Below, one piece after another: positions 18,377 through 27,085 of a stretch of DNA of 64,000 bases. This DNA is from Bacillota bacterium (GTDB lineage Bacteria > Bacillota > Clostridia > Acetivibrionales > JAEXSP01). The translations under genes were made by a program, and so were the position numbers. Position 1 is the stretch's first letter. Every line of letters begins with the position of its first letter. The stretch spans positions 62,001 to 126,000 of the forward strand of contig JAEXSP010000038.1 of the NCBI GenBank assembly GCA_023453795.1, given 5' to 3'. A model generated the notes under the pieces. The model was not told the origin of the DNA and ran no database searches. It saw nothing but the letters and a program-made list of their open reading frames with translations.

Positions 18377-18910
18377 TTGGAAAGGTATAGTGAGGTTTTG
18401 GGACTGCCTGTAATATGTGTTGAAAACGGCAAAAAAATCGGGATTGTCGAGGATGTTATTTTTTGTCCGAAAACCAAGGAGACAAGGGCTTTCATTCTTC
18501 AGCGGAAAGGCTGCAGTATTGATAGGAAGGTCATACTTGTAAAGGATGTTTTAAGCCTTGGCAATGATGCACTTATTGTGAACGACTGTACCTGTGCTAA
18601 AAATTACAAAACCGTTAAAAACTCAGAAGAGCTGAAAAACAGGGGAGATATTCAGGGACTCAAGATTTACTCAAAAAACGGCGAAAACGTAGGAACTGTA
18701 AAAGACATATTATTCGATTACAGAACAGGTACGATAGAAGGCGTGGAGATTTCAGACGGATTGATTCAGGATATAGTGCAGGGCAGAAGAATTTTGCCGT
18801 TGTTCGGCAAGGTAGAATTCAGTGAAGAAAACATTTTGGTAGGTAAGGAGGCGCTCGATGAAATGAGTAATACGGGCGGCGGCCTTAAAAAATTACTTCT
18901 TGGCAAATAA
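18377..18910 (+). CDS. PRC-barrel domain protein
   Basis: A 177-residue protein with two PRC-barrel-like modules (about residues 1-75 and 85-160): YSEVLGLPVICVENGKKIG and LKIYSKNGENVGTVKDILF are typical barrel starts. PRC barrels bind RNA or protein partners; similar clostridial proteins are often near sporulation or ribosome genes. TTG 18377 lies 6 nt after GGAGAG. It forms a short operon with the YtxH-like gene. The exact function is unknown. Confidence 0.8.
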   Translation: MERYSEVLGLPVICVENGKKIGIVEDVIFCPKTKETRAFILQRKGCSIDRKVILVKDVLSLGNDALIVNDCTCAKNYKTVKNSEELKNRGDIQGLKIYSKNGENVGTVKDILFDYRTGTIEGVEISDGLIQDIVQGRRILPLFGKVEFSEENILVGKEALDEMSNTGGGLKKLLLGK

Positions 18911-18969
18911 TATTTTGGCAAGATCAGGAATAAAGAGATGGAATTATACTAAATGAAAGGGTGAAAATT

Positions 18970-19149
18970 ATGCATAACAGTTTTACTAAAGGACTGATAG
19001 TCGGAGGGTTTATAGGCGCATCGATAAGTGCCATGATGAATTCAGACATGATGAGCAGCAGGAACAAAAAAAGAATGATGAGGAACAGTAGGAGTCTGAT
19101 ACGGAAATCAGGACATGTTATCGGTGATGTTGTAGATTTGTTCAGATAA
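18970..19149 (+). CDS. Small YtxH-like membrane protein
   Basis: A 59-residue protein with a glycine-rich membrane segment (FTKGLIVGGFIGASISAMM) followed by a basic tail with several Arg/Lys, as in YtxH-type stress proteins. ATG 18970 follows AAAGGGTG. It is downstream of the PRC-barrel gene and precedes a terminator. The function of the family is unclear. Confidence 0.65.
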   Translation: MHNSFTKGLIVGGFIGASISAMMNSDMMSSRNKKRMMRNSRSLIRKSGHVIGDVVDLFR

Positions 19150-19214
19150 CAGCAGGAATAGAGTATCAAGTATATTAAGCATTGCTTCCAAATGATCGAA
19201 TGCTTTAATCCTCA

Positions 19215-19238
19215 AAAGACTGGGTAACTCCAGTCTTT
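19215..19238 (+). terminator. Terminator after the PRC-YtxH operon
   Basis: A perfect 9-bp stem, AAAGACTGG (19215-19223) and CCAGTCTTT (19230-19238), with a 6-nt loop and a weak T/A tail. Confidence 0.6.
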
Positions 19239-19290
19239 ATTATTAGATTTTATTTATTGGCGAAGCATAAGAAATTAAAGGAGTTTGGGC

Positions 19291-20343
19291 ATGGTTAACA
19301 AAAAAAGACGTGCTATATTTTACATAATATTTTCGATAATCATTATATCCTTATTATTTTTTATCTATATATTCAGGAAGAGATTTTACCAGATTATTAC
19401 CCCCTTTTTTATAGCTGTAATTATCGCATACCTCGTTATCCCTTTGGTTCAAAGGCTTGAGGCCCGGAAGCTTTCACGTACTGTGAGTATTATTTTTATA
19501 TATGCCTGCTTTTGGATTGTATTGATCACCACAGCTATTTTTATCGTTCCGGAGATCATTAAAAACACTAAGGAACTGATGCTTACTTTGCCCCAGATTT
19601 CTGACCAGTATCAAGGTATTTTTAAAGGAATAGTATCATTCATCAAAACCAGTAACTGGTCGGATGACATTAAAACCGCGATATTCAAGGAAATAGGAAA
19701 TAGTATTACAACAGCACAAAATTATATTATGTCAATCCTCAAAAAGTCATTAGTTACGCTTTTTGAAACTATTACCATGTTTTTTGATTTTGGACTTGCT
19801 ATGGTAATTGCGTATTATTTTATAAAGGATGCGGAGTTTTTCAAGGAATCAGCACTTTCCTTAGCCCCGAGAAGGTGGCGCAACGGGCTTATCGGCGCCG
19901 GCAGGGACATCCATAGGATATTGTCCAAATTTATTCAGGGACAACTCCTTACGGCCATGATTGTAGGGACTCTTGAAATAATAGGCCTTATTATAGTAAG
20001 AGTTAAATACCCGTTTGTATTAGGCTGTATAGGCGGAATCGCAAACATAATACCTTATTTCGGCCCGTTTATAGGCGCAATTCCGGCAGTAGCCATAGCC
20101 CTTATTGATTCTCCCATGAAAGCAGTATGGACCATTGTAGCTTTTTCCGTTGTACAGCAAATTGACAACTCTTTCATATCGCCCAAAATAATTGAGGGCG
20201 GTTTGGGGTTGCATCCTGTCACAACAATACTTGTAGTATTAATCGGGGGGGAGTTTTTCGGCATTTTGGGCATGCTTACAGCCGTTCCGGTAGCCGCCAT
20301 AATAAAAGCACTGACAAAAAGGGCTATCGAGGCCATCGTATAA
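19291..20343 (+). CDS. AI-2E family transporter (PerM/YtvI-like)
   Basis: A 350-residue membrane protein with about eight hydrophobic segments and the family's C-terminal signature (VLGCIGGIANIIPYFGPFIG and QQIDNSFISPKIIEG). Families of this type export autoinducer-2 or sodium/proton-coupled solutes; in Firmicutes YtvI-like members are near alaS, as here. ATG 19291 is 7 nt after AAAGGAG. The substrate is not predictable from sequence. Confidence 0.88.
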   Translation: MVNKKRRAIFYIIFSIIIISLLFFIYIFRKRFYQIITPFFIAVIIAYLVIPLVQRLEARKLSRTVSIIFIYACFWIVLITTAIFIVPEIIKNTKELMLTLPQISDQYQGIFKGIVSFIKTSNWSDDIKTAIFKEIGNSITTAQNYIMSILKKSLVTLFETITMFFDFGLAMVIAYYFIKDAEFFKESALSLAPRRWRNGLIGAGRDIHRILSKFIQGQLLTAMIVGTLEIIGLIIVRVKYPFVLGCIGGIANIIPYFGPFIGAIPAVAIALIDSPMKAVWTIVAFSVVQQIDNSFISPKIIEGGLGLHPVTTILVVLIGGEFFGILGMLTAVPVAAIIKALTKRAIEAIV

Positions 20344-20402
20344 TAATTAACATCTGATTATGAATATTCAAGCCTCGAATTCCCTACAATTTATGTTCAT
20401 TC

Positions 20403-20431
20403 TTGACACTTGTGCCATACTTTTATATATT
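20403..20431 (+). promoter_or_regulatory. Promoter of alaS
   Basis: TTGACA (20403-20408), a 17-nt spacer and TATATT (20426-20431) form a near-consensus promoter ~115 bp before alaS. The leader shows no T-box motif. Confidence 0.7.
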
Positions 20432-20548
20432 AAATATGGATGTTAGTCAGAAAGAGTTGAAAATTGACAAAGTACAGTTTACTTAAAACAAAAATTATTA
20501 AGTTGAATTTTATATTATTATATTGATAACTGAGAGGAAGATTCACCG

Positions 20549-23182
20549 ATGCAGAAATTAGGGTTGAACGAACTACGCGAGAAATACTTGAAATTCTTCG
20601 AGAGCAAGGGCCATTTGAGGCTTCCGAGCTTTCCGTTGGTACCGCAGAATGATGCGAGCCTTTTATTGATAAATTCCGGTATGGCTCCTTTAAAGCCTTA
20701 TTTCACAGGAAAAGAGGAACCCCCGAGGAAAAGGGTGACAACTTGTCAGAAATGCATCAGGACGCCTGATATTGAAAATGTAGGCAAGACAGCCAGACAC
20801 GGTACTTTTTTTGAAATGTTGGGTAATTTCTCATTTGGTGACTATTTTAAGACGGAAGCTATTCCATGGGCATGGGAGTTTGTGACTGAAGACCTGAAAA
20901 TGCCTGTTGATAAATTATGGGTCACCATTTATGAAGATGATGATGAAGCTTTTGAAATATGGAATAAGAATGTTGGAATTCCGGCAGACAGAATTGTAAG
21001 AATGGGAAAAGCGGATAATTTCTGGGAACACGGCACAGGCCCGTGCGGTCCATGCTCGGAAATATATTTTGACAGAGGTGAGGAAAAGGGCTGCGGCAAA
21101 CCTGATTGTAGGGTTGGCTGCGATTGTGACAGGTATGTGGAATTTTGGAACAATGTTTTCACACAGTTCAATAAGGACGAGGCAGGAAACTACACCAGAC
21201 TTGCACATCCCAACATAGATACCGGAATGGGACTCGAAAGACTTGCCTGTATCTGTCAGGGCGTCGACAACCTATTTGAGGTTGACACTGTACGCAACAT
21301 ACTGAACTATATCTGTAAGATAGCAGGAGTGGAATACAAAAAATCCGAAAAAACAGATGTCTCAATTCGTGTTATTACAGACCATATAAGAAGTACTACC
21401 ATGATGGTATCTGATGGTGTTATACCTTCAAATGAAGGCAGAGGCTATGTTTTGAGAAGGCTTCTCAGAAGGGCTGCCAGACACGGAAAACTTCTCGGGA
21501 TTGATAAAAACTTCCTGTATGAAGTAGCCATGGTCGTAATTAATGAATCGAAGGAAGCTTATCCGGAGTTAGCTGAAAAGGCTGCTTATATACAGAAGAT
21601 TATAAAAATTGAAGAAGACAATTTTCAGAAAACAGTCGACCAGGGATTATTAATACTCAATGATTACATTCAGGAAGTGAAGAGCAGCAATGGGAATATG
21701 CTGGATGGGAGCATGATATTCAAATTACATGGCACTTATGGCTTCCCATTCGACCTTACCAGAGAAATAGCTGAGGAGAATGGCCTAGGCGTAGACGAAG
21801 CAGGCTTCAAGAAGGAAATGGATATAGAAAGAGAAAGAGGAAGAAAAAACAGGGCAAACGTAGCCTGGGGCGACGATACATTTGCCAAGCTTGATAAGAG
21901 CATTAAAACTGAGTTTTTAGGTTACGGCAGTAACGAATGTGAAGCTGTAATCAAGGCGATTGTTAAAGACGGAGAAGCTGCCGATAACGCTCAGGAGGGT
22001 GATGAAGTCACAATTATACTTGACAGGACTCCTTTCTACGGAGAAAGCGGCGGACAGGTAGGGGATGCCGGTTATATTACAGGTAAGGAAGGCTCGGTTA
22101 AGATTAATGATTGCAAGAAGCTCCCTGATGGTAAATTCCTGCATATCGGTACTGTAGACAAAGGGCTTATTGAGCTTGGGAGTGAGGTCAAGGCCAGTAT
22201 TGATTTAAAGAGAAGGCTTTCTATTGCAAGAAACCATACTACGACGCACTTATTGCAGAGGGCTCTCAGAAATGTACTGGGAGATCATATCGCACAGGCC
22301 GGTTCATTAGTTGAGCCGGATAGGTTGAGATTTGACTTTTCTCATTTCTCTGCAATAACTCAGGAGGAACTGAAGAAAATTGAAAACGAAGTAAATGAAA
22401 AGATCATGGAGAATATTCCTGTCGACGTCAGGGAAATGCCAATAGAGGAAGCTAAAAAACTGGGTGCAACGGCTTTGTTCGGCGAGAAGTACGGCAATAT
22501 CGTCAGGATTGTTAAAATCGGAGACTATAGCCTTGAATTCTGCGGAGGTACTCATCTTGGAACTACTTCACAAGCCGGGCTTGTTAAAATATTGGGTGAG
22601 AATGGAGTTGCTGCAGGAGTCAGAAGAATTGAGGCGTTAACAGGCGAAGGAGCAATTTCGTATTTCAATGAGAAAGAAAAGCTTCTTAACGAGGTTGCTG
22701 CGGCATTGAAATCAAGCCCTCAAGACTCAATAAGGAAGGTTGATTCGCTTAATTCCGAAATCAAGAGTGCACAAAAGGAAATAGAACAATTGAGGAATAA
22801 GCTTGTAAGCAGTTCTGTTGAGGATGTTATATCCAATGCAGCTGTAATAAAAGGTATTAAGATCGTTACAGCAAGGTTTGACCAGCTTGATATGGATGCC
22901 TTGAGAAATACGGGTGACATGCTTAAGAACAAGTTGGACTCAGGAGTCATCGTACTTGCTACGGGCTATGGGGATAAGGTCAGTTTTGTTGTAATGGCTA
23001 CGAAGGATGCGGTTGAAAAGGGTGTCCATGCGGGGAATGCCGTAAGGGACATTGCCAAAATAACAGGCGGAGGTGGAGGCGGTCGTCCTGATATGGCTCA
23101 GGCCGGCGGCAAGGATTCGTCAAAAATAAATGAAGCTTTGGAAGCAGCCTTGAAAGTGATTGAAAACCAGATAAAGCAGTAG
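20549..23182 (+). CDS. alaS: Alanyl-tRNA synthetase
   Basis: An 877-residue enzyme that charges tRNA-Ala with alanine. The class II catalytic core is N-terminal (NSGMAPLKPYF, TCQKCIRTPDIENVG, TFFEMLGNFSFGDYFK); the editing domain carries the zinc motif HTTTH near residue 563 and CGGTH near 665; the C-terminal C-Ala domain ends with GGGGGGRPDMAQAGG. Length and domain order are normal. It is probably transcribed from its own promoter and followed by hinT, with a fresh promoter for rpsU after that. Confidence 0.98.
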   Translation: MQKLGLNELREKYLKFFESKGHLRLPSFPLVPQNDASLLLINSGMAPLKPYFTGKEEPPRKRVTTCQKCIRTPDIENVGKTARHGTFFEMLGNFSFGDYFKTEAIPWAWEFVTEDLKMPVDKLWVTIYEDDDEAFEIWNKNVGIPADRIVRMGKADNFWEHGTGPCGPCSEIYFDRGEEKGCGKPDCRVGCDCDRYVEFWNNVFTQFNKDEAGNYTRLAHPNIDTGMGLERLACICQGVDNLFEVDTVRNILNYICKIAGVEYKKSEKTDVSIRVITDHIRSTTMMVSDGVIPSNEGRGYVLRRLLRRAARHGKLLGIDKNFLYEVAMVVINESKEAYPELAEKAAYIQKIIKIEEDNFQKTVDQGLLILNDYIQEVKSSNGNMLDGSMIFKLHGTYGFPFDLTREIAEENGLGVDEAGFKKEMDIERERGRKNRANVAWGDDTFAKLDKSIKTEFLGYGSNECEAVIKAIVKDGEAADNAQEGDEVTIILDRTPFYGESGGQVGDAGYITGKEGSVKINDCKKLPDGKFLHIGTVDKGLIELGSEVKASIDLKRRLSIARNHTTTHLLQRALRNVLGDHIAQAGSLVEPDRLRFDFSHFSAITQEELKKIENEVNEKIMENIPVDVREMPIEEAKKLGATALFGEKYGNIVRIVKIGDYSLEFCGGTHLGTTSQAGLVKILGENGVAAGVRRIEALTGEGAISYFNEKEKLLNEVAAALKSSPQDSIRKVDSLNSEIKSAQKEIEQLRNKLVSSSVEDVISNAAVIKGIKIVTARFDQLDMDALRNTGDMLKNKLDSGVIVLATGYGDKVSFVVMATKDAVEKGVHAGNAVRDIAKITGGGGGGRPDMAQAGGKDSSKINEALEAALKVIENQIKQ

Positions 23183-23254
23183 GCTGCAGATTTCCGGATA
23201 AAGTTTATATTTATTAAATTTATAGACAGGTATAACTAAAAAGGAGTGAAGACA

Positions 23255-23599
23255 ATGAATGACTGTTTATTCTGTAAGATTATAAAGGGTGAGGTACCCT
23301 CAACAAAAGTTTATGAGGATGACAGGGTGTACGCATTTCAAGATATAAAGCCTGTTGCTCCAGTGCATGTGCTGATTGTTCCGAAAGTTCATATAGCAAA
23401 TGTAAAGGAAATAAACCCTTCAAACGGCAGTATACTTGCGGATATTCACATAGCTGCAAATAAGATAGCTGAAAAGCTTGGCATTGCCGAAAAAGGCTAC
23501 CGCCTTATCAATAATTGCGGAGCAGATGCGGGACAGACAGTTTTTCATCTCCACTATCATCTAATAGGCGGTAAGGATTTGGGACCAAATTTAATATAA
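23255..23599 (+). CDS. HIT family nucleotide-binding protein (HinT-like)
   Basis: A 114-residue HIT-fold phosphoramidase/nucleotide hydrolase. The N-terminus CLFCKIIKGEVPSTKVYEDD and the histidine triad HLHYHLIGG (near residues 98-106) are canonical of HinT. Enzymes of this kind hydrolyse AMP-lysine or AMP-amide bonds. ATG 23255 is 8 nt after AAGGAG. It lies directly downstream of alaS. Confidence 0.93.
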   Translation: MNDCLFCKIIKGEVPSTKVYEDDRVYAFQDIKPVAPVHVLIVPKVHIANVKEINPSNGSILADIHIAANKIAEKLGIAEKGYRLINNCGADAGQTVFHLHYHLIGGKDLGPNLI

Positions 23600-23644
23600 A
23601 TAACTCAAATACAGCAAAAATATTATTGTTAAAAGGCTTTTCTA

Positions 23645-23674
23645 TTGACTTTAATTTCAAATTTAATATATAAT
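23645..23674 (+). promoter_or_regulatory. Promoter of rpsU-yqeY
   Basis: TTGACT (23645-23650), an 18-nt spacer and TATAAT (23669-23674) lie ~100 bp before rpsU; the leader between is unusually long for this compact region. Confidence 0.7.
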
Positions 23675-23775
23675 ATAATGTGTGCTGTATTTAGTTTGGT
23701 TCCCATTAGAATTTGCGCTAAGAGATGTAGCTTATTCCTGGCACAATTGTTACCATCGGAGGGAGGGAAAAATAC

Positions 23776-23952
23776 ATGTCTGAAGTTAGAGTTAAAGAGA
23801 ATGAATCTTTAGATAGTGCTCTTAAAAGGTTTAAAAGGCAGTGCGCTAAATCCGGCGTATTGGCTGAAGTCAGAAAAAGGGAGCATTATGAGAAGCCCAG
23901 CGTTAGAAGAAAAAAGAAATCTGAGGCTGCAAGAAAGAGAAAGTTTAAATAA
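23776..23952 (+). CDS. rpsU: 30S ribosomal protein S21
   Basis: A 58-residue basic protein of the small ribosomal subunit. The N-terminus (MSEVRVKENESLDSALKRF) and Lys/Arg-rich tail (RRKKKSEAARKRKFK) match bS21. ATG 23776 is preceded by GGAGGGAGGG. It is followed 17 bp later by yqeY, the usual rpsU-yqeY pair in Firmicutes. Confidence 0.96.
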   Translation: MSEVRVKENESLDSALKRFKRQCAKSGVLAEVRKREHYEKPSVRRKKKSEAARKRKFK

Positions 23953-23969
23953 TCAGGGAGGCTTTAACT

Positions 23970-24413
23970 ATGTCCCTTAAGGAACAACTGCTGGAAGATA
24001 TGAAAACTGCCATGCGGGATAAGGATGTCATCAGGAAGAATACTGTCCAGCTGGTTCGATCAGCAGTGCTTCAGGTTGAAAAGGATAATAAGATCACTCT
24101 TGATGATGATGGTGTTATAGAGATTATAGCCAAGGAAGTCAAAAAAAGAAGAGATACGCTGCCGGAGTACGAAAAAAGCGGCAGACAGGATCTTGTAGAT
24201 AATTTGAAAGCCGAAATAGACATTCTGCTTCAATACTTACCGCAGCAATTGACTGAAGAAGAGCTTGAAGTGATAGTAAAAGAGGCGATTAACGATACCG
24301 GGGCATCTTCGGCAAGAGACATGGGAAAGATCATGCAGGCAGTTATGCCGAAAGTTAAAGGCAGAGCTGATGGCAAAATGATCAACCAGATAGTTAAAAA
24401 AATTTTAGGATGA
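23970..24413 (+). CDS. yqeY: GatB/YqeY domain protein
   Basis: A 147-residue protein of the YqeY family (LKEQLLEDMKTAMRDKD at the start, and the helical GatB/Yqey tail with GRADGKMINQIVKK). The family resembles the tRNA-binding tail of GatB, so a role in tRNA-dependent amidation is suggested but not proven. It is co-transcribed with rpsU and ends in a terminator. Confidence 0.9.
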   Translation: MSLKEQLLEDMKTAMRDKDVIRKNTVQLVRSAVLQVEKDNKITLDDDGVIEIIAKEVKKRRDTLPEYEKSGRQDLVDNLKAEIDILLQYLPQQLTEEELEVIVKEAINDTGASSARDMGKIMQAVMPKVKGRADGKMINQIVKKILG

Positions 24414-24416
24414 CTT

Positions 24417-24447
24417 AAAAAGCTCGATATTATATCGGGCTTTTTTG
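24417..24447 (+). terminator. Terminator after yqeY
   Basis: The stem AGCTCGATA / TATCGGGCT (24421-24441, one G-T pair, TTA loop) is followed by TTTTTT. Confidence 0.85.
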
Positions 24448-24467
24448 TTGCACTTTTTTAGATAAAC

Positions 24468-24496
24468 TTGACAGAAAAGCTGACCGAGACAATAAT
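24468..24496 (+). promoter_or_regulatory. Possible promoter of the YdjM-like gene
   Basis: TTGACA (24468-24473), a 17-nt spacer and AATAAT (24491-24496) lie 60 bp before ATG 24557. Confidence 0.5.
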
Positions 24497-24556
24497 AGAA
24501 TCAGGGAATAAATGGTGGGGTATGAAAACGTATACAATTACCTTAGGAGATTAAAT

Positions 24557-25069
24557 ATGCTGATAGCTCATATTCCGGCTGGATATATCACAACAAGGTA
24601 TTACAATAGAATAGCTGGCGAAAATATATCATTTTCAAGATATGGCCTTCTATTCAGCATATGGCCTGATTTTGACCTGTTGTATTTCTATCTGGTTGAT
24701 AAGAAAGCAACATTTCATCATCTGTATTTTACTCATATTCCTTTATCAGTAGTGATTGCTTTCGTGTTTATAGTACCTATATATTTATTGGATAAATCAA
24801 AAAAGTTATTCAAAATTTATCTTTTATTCTTGATAAGTTGGTTTCTTCACTTAATTTTAGATACGCTGACTGGAGGAATAGCTTGGCTTTATCCATTAAA
24901 AAGCAGTGTAATAAAATTGATTGAAATACCTTCGCAGCATTCGAATTGGATAGTTAATTTTGTTTTCCATTGGTCATTTTTAATTGAAATTTCAATAACT
25001 GCTTGGGCAGTAATATTGCTATTTGCTGACAAGCGTATACATATTTCATATAGTAAGGCAATTAAATAA
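24557..25069 (+). CDS. YdjM-like membrane-bound metal-dependent hydrolase
   Basis: A 170-residue protein with about four membrane segments and conserved His/Asp positions of the YdjM-like family (HIPAGY near the start, WPDFDLLYF, HHLYFTH, WFLHLILDTLTGG). Members are predicted zinc or metal hydrolases; no substrate is known. ATG 24557 follows TTAGGAGA. This gene opens the accessory region; its AT-richness differs little from the housekeeping genes. Confidence 0.75.
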   Translation: MLIAHIPAGYITTRYYNRIAGENISFSRYGLLFSIWPDFDLLYFYLVDKKATFHHLYFTHIPLSVVIAFVFIVPIYLLDKSKKLFKIYLLFLISWFLHLILDTLTGGIAWLYPLKSSVIKLIEIPSQHSNWIVNFVFHWSFLIEISITAWAVILLFADKRIHISYSKAIK

Positions 25070-25173
25070 GGTTGCAGTCTCTGTATTACAAAAATGGATA
25101 ATGAAACTTGTGAGGATATTCAAGATCCCTATAGAAAGATTTATGCTATACATCAGAAATTAGGGAGGGGACT

Positions 25174-25362
25174 ATGAAAAATATATCAATAAAACTTATG
25201 TTACTAGGTATTACAGTTATGTTGGCAGGAATTTATGTACATCTTGAACCAGGTTTAAGCCAAAATTTGAATGGAAGAGAGTTTTTCATTGTTCTTATTG
25301 GATTTATAGTGTCGGTGGTTAGCTTCATTGCCGATTTGTTTCCCAAAGATACTTGTAATTGA
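25174..25362 (+). CDS. Small two-helix membrane protein
   Basis: A 62-residue protein with two hydrophobic segments (IKLMLLGITVMLAGIYV and FFIVLIGFIVSVVSFIA) and a short charged middle. It has AGGGAGG before its start. No family is recognised; it may act as a membrane regulator or be cargo of the cassette-like region. Confidence 0.5.
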   Translation: MKNISIKLMLLGITVMLAGIYVHLEPGLSQNLNGREFFIVLIGFIVSVVSFIADLFPKDTCN

Positions 25363-25379
25363 TGTTGTAAAGGAAATTC

Positions 25380-25468
25380 GCATCTGTGTGTTCAACATCC
25401 ACCTCCAGGTAGATGGGCTTCGCAGGTTAGGCTCAAGGATGTTGTATATGTGGGACGTTCTCTGAAAT
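25380..25468 (+). repeat. Cassette spacer A: hairpin with GGGCTTCG core and CGTTA-like end box
   Basis: The spacer holds an 8-bp inverted repeat CAACATCC (25393-25400) and GGATGTTG (25437-25444) around GGGCTTCGCAGGT (25415-25427), and ends with CGTTCTCTGAAAT (25456-25468). The same parts, in the same order, recur near 26.9-27.0 kb. Compare integron attC sites, which are imperfect hairpins ending in GTTRRRY; here the box is degenerate. Confidence 0.55.
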
Positions 25469-25526
25469 ACGGCAGAAAGGTGCGCTCTTCAGTGGGTTCT
25501 TTAATAATAATTTAGGGAGGTCAGTT

Positions 25527-26066
25527 ATGGAAGATAAAATGGTATGTCCATGTGGACTAACATGTTGTGATTGTTTATTCTTTAAATCAGAGATTTATGA
25601 AGCAGCACGCAAGTTTAAAGAAATTCTAGAAAAGTATCAATTCGATAAGTTTCTTAAAATATTAAGCAATAATAGCGCATCTGAAGCTATGAGGAAACAC
25701 CTTGATCTTGATGAGGTTGAAATGTGGAACAAAGTTGGGAAGCATTTTGAAGTGTTTAAAAACATGCCTGAGTTTATAAAAACACTTGAAGGTATAATAA
25801 GTTTACAATGTAAGAGCACATGTAAGGAAGCATCAGGATGTTCACTTGCAGGGGAAACCCATAAATGTGTTGCACTGAAGTGCGTGCAGGAAAAAGGATT
25901 TAGTGGATGTTGGGAATGCGAAGATACAAAAGAGTGTGAAAAGTTATCCTTTTTAAAACAAAGTTACGGGTATGTGATAGAAGAGAATTTAGAAATTGTG
26001 AAAAATAACGGTTCAAATGCAGTAGAATCAAGGACTAATAAATATTATTCTTGGCAAAGGATATAA
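25527..26066 (+). CDS. Cysteine-rich DUF3795-like protein
   Basis: A 179-residue protein with an N-terminal cysteine cluster (MVCPCGLTCCDCLFF) and a second cluster (CKSTCKEASGCSLAG..., then CWECEDTKECEKL), the layout of the DUF3795 family, probably binding zinc or an iron-sulfur centre. A helical region (~30-85) lies between the clusters. RBS GGGAGG. It is the cargo of the first cassette-like unit. The function of the family is unknown. Confidence 0.72.
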   Translation: MEDKMVCPCGLTCCDCLFFKSEIYEAARKFKEILEKYQFDKFLKILSNNSASEAMRKHLDLDEVEMWNKVGKHFEVFKNMPEFIKTLEGIISLQCKSTCKEASGCSLAGETHKCVALKCVQEKGFSGCWECEDTKECEKLSFLKQSYGYVIEENLEIVKNNGSNAVESRTNKYYSWQRI

Positions 26067-26336
26067 GGTGCAGCCGTCTGTGGCCGCTGGGCTTCGTGGG
26101 GTGCCATCCATCAATATAACAATGCATCTAGCGCAAGGACACAAGTACCGGGCTCATTCAGTCTTCATTGACGTTCATCCAGAAGTGCGAGCAGTGCAAC
26201 ACTGATTCGCTGGGCTGGTCGTTCCGCTCTACTTCACTGCTCGCCTATGCTTCCTAGGTGACGAACACCGTCAGATAGATGTGCTCTGTGGGTACGGTTC
26301 ATATGCGTCGTAGAAGTGTAACGTTATGTGAAAGAT
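26067..26336 (+). repeat. Cassette spacer B: GC-rich inverted repeats ending in CGTTATGTGAAAG
   Basis: A 270-bp stretch without a gene, visibly GC-richer than its neighbours. It has GGGCTTCGTGGGGTGCC (26089-26105), a perfect 10-bp inverted repeat GCGAGCAGTG (26187-26196) and CACTGCTCGC (26235-26244), and ends with GTCGTAGAAGTGTAA plus CGTTATGTGAAAG (26322-26334). The end resembles spacer D (27651-27737). It precedes the next gene at 26419. Confidence 0.55.
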
Positions 26337-26418
26337 AATGCATAAGGACACCCCAGTCAACTGGGGATTCTTAGGGAAGTTCGGTAGGGTAGCTATAAAG
26401 AAAAGGAGGCTTTATTAT

Positions 26419-26811
26419 ATGAGTGATTTAGAAAATACAGAAGATGAGCTTGAAATAAATTGGATAAATGAATTGAGTGAATATATTATTAATACAATAC
26501 AGCTGTATTTGCGATATCATGTTATGGGAGAACTCAAACATATACGATTATTACTGACAGAACAGGATTCACCCCAAATTATACTTACTATTGGTAAGCA
26601 AGAATATACTGTAAATTTTAATGAATTTAAAAATGGTACAGATGAGAATAATAGGGATGATCACAGAGAGTGTTATTATAGAGATGAAAGTGTATGGTAT
26701 GAATATAGGGAATTTGACACTAGCTTCAATCTTACTACTGCGGGAGAGGGCCTATGTCATAAGTTGAAAGAAATTTTCCATGGTGTAAGTATCGACTACG
26801 GTATTACTTGA
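26419..26811 (+). CDS. Hypothetical acidic protein (cassette cargo)
   Basis: A 130-residue acidic soluble protein with no recognised domain. It is mixed alpha/beta (ELNEWINELSEYIINTIQ-like start, ILTIGKQEYTVNF middle). ATG 26419 follows a strong AAAGGAGG at 8 nt, so it is probably expressed even without a promoter of its own. It sits alone between spacers B and C. Confidence 0.6.
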   Translation: MSDLENTEDELEINWINELSEYIINTIQLYLRYHVMGELKHIRLLLTEQDSPQIILTIGKQEYTVNFNEFKNGTDENNRDDHRECYYRDESVWYEYREFDTSFNLTTAGEGLCHKLKEIFHGVSIDYGIT

Positions 26812-26897
26812 TACTTAAGGCCAACATCGGCGTTACTTCATAGGGCACGCGACTTTGCATAATTTGTGCCTAGGGGACGGTTAGTGTGAAAACTTTT
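26812..26897 (+). repeat. Cassette spacer C1: hairpin and CGGTTAGTGTGAAAA box
   Basis: After the stop codon comes TAGGGCAC (26841-26848) and GTGCCTA (26866-26872), an imperfect inverted repeat around a 17-nt centre, then CGGTTAGTGTGAAAA (26878-26892). No gene lies between this box and spacer C2, so the two sites are back to back. Confidence 0.45.
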
Positions 26898-26939
26898 TGT
26901 TTTCATCTGTTCTGCTGTGTCGGAAAGTCATGGTTGTTC

Positions 26940-27036
26940 TTTGATACACAAGGTGGACAAGGGAAAGTCATCTGGCAGTATGGGCTTCGCGGGTCCAATT
27001 CAAGGATGTCTCAGATGCCTATGTTAGCAGAAATCA
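26940..27036 (+). repeat. Cassette spacer C2: GGGCTTCG core and TGTTAGCAGAAAT box
   Basis: CATCTG (26969-26974) and CAGATG (27012-27017) flank GGGCTTCGCGGGT (26982-26994) and TCAAGGATGTC. It ends in TGTTAGCAGAAAT (27021-27033). It is alignable over ~90 bp to spacer A (25380-25490), including the shared TCAAGGATGT and a TGCGC tail. Confidence 0.55.
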
Positions 27037-27085
27037 GACGAAGATGGACACGTAATCGTGCGCTATACTTAAAGAGGGGTAATTG

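Noticed and set aside
18924..19169. A minus-strand frame over the YtxH-like gene
   Set aside because: The plus-strand gene has the better ribosome binding site and family resemblance.
20464..20500. A second promoter starting with TTGACA at 20464
   Set aside because: No -10 box lies at 16-18 nt; only the upstream one at 20403 fits.
20344..20548. A T-box leader before alaS
   Set aside because: No T-box sequence and no specifier stem or terminator could be found; an ordinary promoter explains the region.
25070..25173. A 27-codon frame (start near 25094) before the two-helix membrane protein
   Set aside because: No ribosome binding site at a good distance and no similarity recognised; it overlaps the next gene's RBS.
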